Shown here piece after piece: positions 57,855 through 64,000 of a stretch of 64,000 nucleotides of DNA. The first letter of the stretch is position 1. Every line of letters begins with the position of its first letter. The notes under the pieces were generated by a model. The model saw only the letters and a list, made by a program, of their open reading frames with translations. It did not search any database and was not told where the DNA came from. Source of the stretch: Yarrowia lipolytica (lineage: Eukaryota; Ascomycota; Dipodascomycetes; Dipodascales). Where the stretch lies: contig NC_090774.1 in assembly GCF_001761485.1 (NCBI RefSeq), positions 558,001 through 622,000 on the forward strand, given 5' to 3'. Both the position numbers and the translations under genes were made by a program.

Positions 57855-59838
57855 GTCGGTGTTCGTGGCAGTATATTTCAGTGTATGTTATAATACCGAA
57901 TCTACAGTGGCCGGGCCACTTCATTAAATACGCGCAACTTCTGCATCTGCTCCAACTGCTTTTCCGAGAACCCGGCCAAAGTTCAGCAGATCGTGGGGAA
58001 GTGACAAAGACCATGCAGCATGAAGCTGAGTGTGCGGCTAACTGTGCATATTCATGCCGGCACAAGTAGCTACTCGGATATACTTCACAGGAGGGAGTAA
58101 AAAAAAAGCAGCGAAGGATAAAACTGAGAGAAGAAGTCAGACGTCAACATGAAACTGAAAAGCTGAAGGGAAACTCACACCCATTTTTGGGACCTTATTG
58201 TTACAAATTGAGGACATCCAGCTATTCGACGTTGGATCTAGTTCAGTGATGCTAACCTTCCTCACGGCTATCGACTCGAAGACATGCTAGCCTACCCTAT
58301 TTTGGAAACGGCGGCTATTCGTACAAGCGCCGGTACTTGGAGAGAAAAGGAAAAGAGAGAAGACTACAATATTCGTATGAGTTTGGATGCGGGCTTGGTT
58401 TGCTTTGGTATACACAGCAATAAGTGAGGGTCCTTACCGGTAGTACGCGATGCCCAGGGAACAAGAACCGTAAACACTAAGGTTCGTAGACGGATATACT
58501 AGACAAGAGTAGAGATGAGCAACAGAGACTGCAGGAAGTGCTTGAATACTACAACAGACGACGAGAGATACTTGAACACAGGTACATTTACAAGGTGTTA
58601 AATCTATCTACCGTACTTGTACAAGTACTTATCAGATGCTTAAACTATATTATATGAAAAAGACATCTCCGAAACCCAACTTCCAAAACCATCAACTTGA
58701 GAATTTGAGCTGGTCATATACAGCAGAAAATTCTCCATACCCTACGTAGTCATATTCACTGAAGATTCGACAAACCTGTATCTACTGTATATTGTACTAT
58801 GGAATTGTGTTGCTGGTTATTCGGGACTGCTGGTGCCTGTGATATTCACCTATGTCAAACAGACAAACAGATACTGTAACTTGAAGTGCTTTTTAAACAA
58901 CTTCAATCTAAAATAACGCTCTACAGTAACGATGACACAGTTCAAAATTATCAGATCACACTGTGCCTAACCTCTGTAGGGTTTGTGTCGGACTCCGCAG
59001 ACATACAGTGACAAGGCTTGATACGGACTCCGACAAGATGAAAAAATTACCTTCATATGTCTCAAGCGATGATGAGAGCTTCTACACGAGACGTAAATCA
59101 ATCGGACTCGAAGCATCAGAACAGAAAAAGGGGAAAACACGGTCTTATATACTACCACGTACTGGAGGCCACTGTTGCTCAGCATCAGGACTCACTCTTA
59201 GCTGTTCATAACTGCTATTTCCTTCTTGTTGTTGCTCTGGTTCATTGACCAGAACATGTAATAAACGAGAAGAAACGATACAGTATGCGTCGATCTGCGA
59301 CTTCTTTCGCGACCGGAGCACCGAAAGTCGCTCGGAGCTTGCTTTCACTGAAACGAATGTATGATTTACTGCATGTGTACACTGCAGCTTATCAGATGAA
59401 CTGATATCAGATGGATGCAGATCTAAGGGTTCGGTGCCTCGGCAACTTCAACAAAGAGACAAGCTATTACTAACCCTCAAGAGAAGATTGAGCAACGTCA
59501 TGGAACAGTTCGCTTATCAAAAATTTCCATAATTGGTGTGAGCGTGGTTCGTGAAAACAATCTGGTGATTACATAATCGGGGCCACTATCAAGTGATTCC
59601 TGAGGCTGGGAATGTGTATTATGTAGTCACTCACAAATGAAGTACAAACCGTGATATATCCGTGGGTATCATCTGATACTCTTCATGTTCGACTCTTATT
59701 ATCCTGATCGCTTACAATACCTGTACAGTAGCTACTTGTACTTGTACTTGCAATCCCTGCTGTAATTAGAATTTCTGTCTATTTACTCCACGTACCGGTA
59801 CCACGCATAAACTCTACGCGCCAACGCGATTAACGACA
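57855..59838. promoter_or_regulatory. Long divergent region between the MCT-like gene and ARP1
   Basis: A 1,984-base stretch with no supported gene. Short open frames (for example 58963-59211) have no protein-like features. It contains many AGTAC/TACTTGTAC strings (for example near 58615-58630 and 59735-59750). A non-coding RNA or species-specific gene with introns cannot be excluded. Confidence 0.45.
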
Positions 59839-61023
59839 ATGTCATCGTTCGAAAAAGTGCTGCTGAACCAGCCGGTGGTGTTCGACAACGGCTCGGGGAC
59901 CATCAAGGCGGGCTACGCGGGCGAGGAGCTGCCCAAGACGTTTTTTCCTGCATGCGTCGGAAGAACCAAACACACCAGAGTCATGGCAGGGTCCATGGAA
60001 GGAGACACATTTGTCGGCAACAAGATCCAGGAGGTTCGAGGGCTGCTCAAGCTGAAATACCCGATGGAACACGGCATTGTGACTGATTGGGACGATATGG
60101 AACGGATATGGCACCATGTCTATAACAACGAGCTGAACATTCTATCTGAAGATCATCCTCTACTGTTGACAGAAGCACCTCTGAATCCCCGTTCAAATCG
60201 AGATCGGGCGGCCCAGATTTTCTTCGAGACCTTCAACGTGCCTGCTCTGTACGTGTCCATTCAGGCCGTGCTAGCATTGTACGCCTCAGGTAAAACTACG
60301 GGTCTTGTTGTTGATTCGGGCGATGGTGTGACCCACGCAGTCCCTGTCTACGAGGGTTTCAGCATCAATTCTGCCATCCAGCGTATCGACATTGCTGGAC
60401 GAGACGTGACGGAGTACCTCCAGTTGCTACTGCGTAAATCTGGCACTGTGTTGCAAACCTCGGCCGAGAAAGAGGTGGTGCGAACCATCAAGGAGAAGCT
60501 ATGTTATGTGGCGGCAGATCCGAAACGAGAAGAAAAGGACTGGGTGGCAAGTGGAGGAATACGAGACATTGAACAGCAACGGCCCGGATCTGCAGGTGGA
60601 TCAATTTCGACCGTGTTCAAGCTGCCTGACGGAAAAGATATATACATCGGTCCAGAGCGGTTCCGAGCACCGGAAATCATGTTCAACCCAGAGATTATCG
60701 GTTCAGAGTACAACTCGCTGCCACAGATTGTCGCCGACGCAATTGCACGGACAGATCTGGACCTCAGAGCCGGCCTTTACGGAAGCATGCTGCTGTCGGG
60801 AGGAAACACACTCATGAGAGGCATGGGAGATCGTCTGCTGACGGAACTCAAGGGTCTGGCGCCCAAGGATACAAAAATCAAAATCTACGCGCCACCTGAG
60901 AGAAAATACTCTACGTGGATCGGAGGCTCAATTTTAGCAGGTCTGTCCACTTTCAAGAAGATGTGGTTTACCGTGGACGAGTGGCATGAGAACCCGGATA
61001 TCATTCATACCAAATGTTTGTAG
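59839..61023 (+). CDS. ARP1: Actin-related protein ARP1 (centractin, dynactin filament)
   Basis: A 394-residue actin-fold protein. The N-terminal [22 protein letters not shown] is the Arp1 version of the first phosphate loop, with [20 protein letters not shown] next; actin has other residues there. [55 protein letters not shown] and the C-terminal [20 protein letters not shown] are also visible. Arp1 forms the short filament of dynactin, which links dynein to cargo and positions nuclei and spindle. The start [16 protein letters not shown] matches other fungal Arp1. It is convergent with the SQ/TQ-rich gene 88 bases downstream. Confidence 0.93.
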   Translation: MSSFEKVLLNQPVVFDNGSGTIKAGYAGEELPKTFFPACVGRTKHTRVMAGSMEGDTFVGNKIQEVRGLLKLKYPMEHGIVTDWDDMERIWHHVYNNELNILSEDHPLLLTEAPLNPRSNRDRAAQIFFETFNVPALYVSIQAVLALYASGKTTGLVVDSGDGVTHAVPVYEGFSINSAIQRIDIAGRDVTEYLQLLLRKSGTVLQTSAEKEVVRTIKEKLCYVAADPKREEKDWVASGGIRDIEQQRPGSAGGSISTVFKLPDGKDIYIGPERFRAPEIMFNPEIIGSEYNSLPQIVADAIARTDLDLRAGLYGSMLLSGGNTLMRGMGDRLLTELKGLAPKDTKIKIYAPPERKYSTWIGGSILAGLSTFKKMWFTVDEWHENPDIIHTKCL

Positions 61024-61111
61024 TTAACCAATTAACCAAGTATACGTGTACAGGCAATCGTAGTTACATCTTGTTCTGTTGTACGTTTATAATAAATAAG
61101 CTGGAGTGCAA

Positions 61112-63295
61112 TTACTCATCTTGAGTAAGACTATCGGGATCCGATAGTGGCTCCAGTAACGTGTCGGTGATGCTGTGTCCAATGTAAGCCTGGGTCTCCA
61201 TATCACTGCTAGTAATGCTGGGTTTGGCTGGGAGAGGAGGCAGATGAGCAAATGCTTCACGTTTCAGACTGGGTCTAGGAAATACGTCTCCTTCATCCTG
61301 ACTGTCTGACACATAATCATCTTCATCTAGGCTATCGTTTTGTCGTCTTACTGGAATGACCACATCATCTTCATCATCATCGTTATGGTGAGGATGGGCA
61401 GAGTCCATAAAAAGCCCCGACATGAGCAATTGAGACTCTGTGATTGGTTGTGGTTCCTGTGACTCTGTAAGTCTCACTCTCTTCAGACTTGCAGACGGAA
61501 GGGTGAATTGAGGTCGTGGCTGTGTAGGTTGCTTGAAGGGAGAGTACCCTGGAGACTCGTCATCATCCGAGTCTGGGATGATCTGTACCCCTCGATTTCC
61601 AGGTTGTTGTGTACCGTGTGGCATTTTGTTGGCAAGTTCATGCTGTTCGTCATCGTCACTAATCGACTGCGCTTCTAGGTCCTCTTCATCTCTAGTATCA
61701 CTAAGAGACTCATGAGCGTCGTGGTAAATGTCCATGGAAGCAGCAGGCTCATCATCAGAGAGTTCGATGGGTCGATTTCTCTGAGACTGGCTCCTGGTTG
61801 TAGACTGTGACTGACACCAATCGTACCCTTGTCCATCTCTATGCAATTCATCGTTTGTCTCAACCTCATTGGTTTCATCCACATCCTCCAGCAGTTCATC
61901 GTTCGGACAATACTGTGAGTCTGAGATGATGTGATCAGTGCTGGTGGCTGAAGTTGGCCCGTGTTGACTCGATTCGTGTGGAATCAACTCTTTCTGACTC
62001 TCTTCATTTTCTGAATCATCTTCACAGCTATCATCCTTCGTTTGTGTGTATCCAGCCCTCTGAGTCTCTGAGAAATCATCAGAATCACCTTCAGGTTCGT
62101 ATAACGACTCTCCCGGGCCGTACTGGGTTTCTCCAGGCACGTACTGAGACTCTTCTTGGGTCGATTTGGCAAAAGAAACGTCTCTAAAACCCGAGGGAGT
62201 CTCATCAACTGTTTCTTCGGGGTCCAAAGAGTGATGCAGGGAAGAGGCAGAGCTAGGAGCAGGCATAGAGGAAAAAGCAATCCCTGAAGACGGGCTTGTT
62301 ATTGAAAACAAAGGACCTCCTAATATCTCCTGGTCTTGGGAGGAGCTAGGCACCACCTGCACGTCTTCACTCTCCTCCTCTTCATCGCTACACAACACCT
62401 CATCTTGCCATTGTGAGTCGGCCACTATTTGGCCGGTGTTGTTTGAATGTTGTGATCCGTTCTCTGGTTCATCATTTAGTCCTCTTGTCGTATGTGTCTC
62501 CTGTGCATCCTTTGTCACTTCCTTCTCATGATATTGTAATCCCATGTTGTCGTCAAACACGCCTCTTTCTTTATCTTTGTTCCCACTTTCCGTCTCAAAT
62601 AGTCTCCTGGCGACTCCTCCGTCCACAGAATCATCAAACTTCATGGTCAGGGGCGAGTAGTTAGGAGTGGTGGACGGAACCACACCAACAATGTACTTGT
62701 CTGGGGTTGAAGGAGGATGTGTCACGTCAGCGGGGGTGATGGGAGTGATTGGAGCCTGGCTGGGTGAGGGTCGTGACAGCTCTGAAGACAAAACCAAGGG
62801 TGAAGAGCTCATAGGACCTTCAAATCGAACAGTCTTAGAAGGAGCGGTAGGAGCAGCTGGAGCACCCAAATTCCCCACCAGACGCGCCTTCTTTCCACGA
62901 TCTTGTAACGGTGACTCCATGGCAGCACGTTTACGCGTCCAGTTTCGAGGCTGCGTGCTAGGGGGCATTCTCGTGTTGAAAAGAAAGTGGTCGTCAGCAG
63001 GTTGAGTCTCAGCTTCGGATTCGTGATCTGATTCGGGATCGAGGTTCTCAACTCCGTCAGGATCATTAGCCTCATGGTCGCTGCTCTCCCCTTGAATTTG
63101 GCTGTCGTTTAGATCGCTGTGGGGCTGACTATCGTCATACGGAGTCTCACGCTCATCCCAGGGCTCAACAGCCTGACTGTCTTCTTCTCCATGGTCCGGG
63201 AGGTCTTCCACAAACTTGTTTTTACGGTGCAGGTGGTTCACAGGCGCCACATTAAGCGCGTTCTTTTTTCTGCTTCGTCGGCCATACGTTTTCAT
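61112..63295 (-). CDS. Large acidic SQ/TQ-rich nuclear protein, unrecognised
   Basis: A 727-residue protein from the ATG at 63295; the frame further upstream begins only with TTG. The start MKTYGRRSRKKNALNVAP is basic and resembles a short motif at the N-terminus of several chromatin proteins, while the remaining 690 residues are acidic and disordered. About 27 SQ or TQ dipeptides are present, often as DSQ or ESQ, a density typical of SQ/TQ cluster domains phosphorylated by Mec1/Tel1 (ATR/ATM). Short acidic patches such as SDDDEQ look like CK2 sites. No BRCT, helicase or other fold is seen. A role in DNA damage response or cohesion is inference. The protein is probably species- or clade-specific in sequence. 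Confidence 0.75.
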   Translation of the reverse strand: MKTYGRRSRKKNALNVAPVNHLHRKNKFVEDLPDHGEEDSQAVEPWDERETPYDDSQPHSDLNDSQIQGESSDHEANDPDGVENLDPESDHESEAETQPADDHFLFNTRMPPSTQPRNWTRKRAAMESPLQDRGKKARLVGNLGAPAAPTAPSKTVRFEGPMSSSPLVLSSELSRPSPSQAPITPITPADVTHPPSTPDKYIVGVVPSTTPNYSPLTMKFDDSVDGGVARRLFETESGNKDKERGVFDDNMGLQYHEKEVTKDAQETHTTRGLNDEPENGSQHSNNTGQIVADSQWQDEVLCSDEEEESEDVQVVPSSSQDQEILGGPLFSITSPSSGIAFSSMPAPSSASSLHHSLDPEETVDETPSGFRDVSFAKSTQEESQYVPGETQYGPGESLYEPEGDSDDFSETQRAGYTQTKDDSCEDDSENEESQKELIPHESSQHGPTSATSTDHIISDSQYCPNDELLEDVDETNEVETNDELHRDGQGYDWCQSQSTTRSQSQRNRPIELSDDEPAASMDIYHDAHESLSDTRDEEDLEAQSISDDDEQHELANKMPHGTQQPGNRGVQIIPDSDDDESPGYSPFKQPTQPRPQFTLPSASLKRVRLTESQEPQPITESQLLMSGLFMDSAHPHHNDDDEDDVVIPVRRQNDSLDEDDYVSDSQDEGDVFPRPSLKREAFAHLPPLPAKPSITSSDMETQAYIGHSITDTLLEPLSDPDSLTQDE

Positions 63296-64000
63296 CGTGT
63301 GGTGCAACTGGTGTAGTAGTTTCGTGTGGCGACGCGTTTACTGTAGTTAATGGCGATGCAGCAAGCATGCAGGTAAGAATGAGGAGTGCTAATATAGGTG
63401 TAGCGCTAATTGGGCTGTCATTGAAGTGGCAAAAAAAAAGGGTGAGGGCAAAAGTACATGCTTAACAAGCAGACGATCGATCCATATATGTTTTGTGTTA
63501 TTACAACTACCCTCAGCTGCAAAGCAAATCAGATCATGCCATAGAGTCGCAGCAACCGGATTTAGGCAATAGACCTATTGGTCCCTTCAAGGGAACATTT
63601 CCAAGCCGCATGGCTTGGGCACCTATTTTGCCTATAGTAATAGGAGAGTCGTGATGAGCTCGAAGGGCTTAAAATACAGATGAATGCTCTTTTGCGTAAA
63701 TCCGAGCTGTCAACAAGTAAATTCGGAAAGCACAAGTGTGGCTAGTTCGCTGTCTAAGTTATACACGCCTTTACCAAGACTTTTCATGGCACGTACTTAC
63801 GGCTCATGATTCTAAATAATATGAACACAATCGCATTTTTAAATTAGGAATACAACATCCTTGTTAGAGTAGCTACTGTACTTAAAGGCTGCAATAAGCA
63901 CAACATCCTTTGCTACACCTTACCTCTTCATCACACAAACCAGCTCGACTTCGCTCCAACTTAACAGTTCTTTTAACAGTACATATCGTACATCACACAC
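63296..64000. other. Upstream region of the SQ/TQ gene with a hairpin-rich segment
   Basis: A 705-base stretch to the window end, without a coding gene. At 63561-63660 four perfect short hairpins follow each other (67-80, 82-94, 601-618 and 622-644 in the 63 kb numbering), and TAGGCA/TGCCTA could close two of them in one domain. This may be a structured RNA, as told in the findings. The last 100 bases before 63296 are the promoter of the SQ/TQ gene. Confidence 0.45.

Noticed and set aside
63641-63720. Box C/D snoRNA suggested by GTGATGA at 63651-63657
   Set aside because: No CTGA box D at a fitting distance and no terminal stem.
1-64000. 5S rRNA genes, transposons, LTRs and other mobile elements
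   Set aside because: 5S genes are dispersed in this species, but none was recognised here; no transposase, reverse transcriptase or paired terminal repeats were seen. Short solo pieces could be missed without a search.

Overview
This is nuclear DNA from an ascomycete yeast, almost certainly Yarrowia lipolytica. The evidence: a 999-residue HMG-CoA reductase and other proteins of Yarrowia type; heavy use of CGA for arginine; and short introns near gene starts with 5' GTGAGT and a branch site (CTAAC or TACTAAC) only a few bases before the 3' AG. Intergenic DNA is rich in TGTAC/AGTAC strings. I found no plasmid, phage or bacterial feature, and no intact or obviously broken transposon.

I support about 32 protein genes and one tRNA. 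Left part (0-15 kb): a putative mitochondrial protein, PEX4-type E2, a PTPA/RRD activator, an unknown protein, ESA1, PRP46, PHB1 (spliced), an RMP1-like nucleolar protein, SPE3 (spliced) and TRM82. Middle-left (15-25 kb): HMG1 with a 5' leader intron that ends at its start codon, CSN5/RRI1, a secreted cell-wall-like protein, SWT21/WRAP53-like, tRNA-Arg(UCG) with an intron, and mitochondrial asparaginyl-tRNA synthetase. Centre (25-41 kb): a tail-anchored protein with an N-terminal Atg8-binding-like motif, APC2, cytosolic asparaginyl- and prolyl-tRNA synthetases in divergent orientation, HIS2, CTF8 and a Bdc1/BRD8-like bromodomain protein. Right part (41-64 kb): TIM9 (spliced), IDH1 (spliced), an FMC1-like LYR protein, a GH15 glucoamylase-like protein, RPA49, a sortilin/Vps10-type receptor with one Vps10 domain, SFT1 (spliced), CAP1 (spliced), an MCT-family transporter, ARP1 and a large acidic SQ/TQ-rich protein.

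The genes are mostly unrelated housekeeping functions, as is normal for a yeast chromosome. A mitochondrial theme recurs (PHB1, SLM5, TIM9, IDH1, FMC1), and three aminoacyl-tRNA synthetases lie within 13 kb. Long gene-free stretches lie at 25.3-27.4, 32.7-35.0, 47.4-48.8 and 57.9-59.8 kb.

The most interesting candidate is the protein at 27426-28124. It has an N-terminal acidic SWIDV motif, a disordered middle and a C-terminal membrane anchor with the small-xxx-G-xxx-G-R pattern of animal BNIP3/NIX, which suggests an organelle-autophagy receptor. Other leads are a hydrophobic in-frame extension upstream of PEX4, two intergenic segments with strings of perfect hairpins, and the SQ/TQ-cluster protein.
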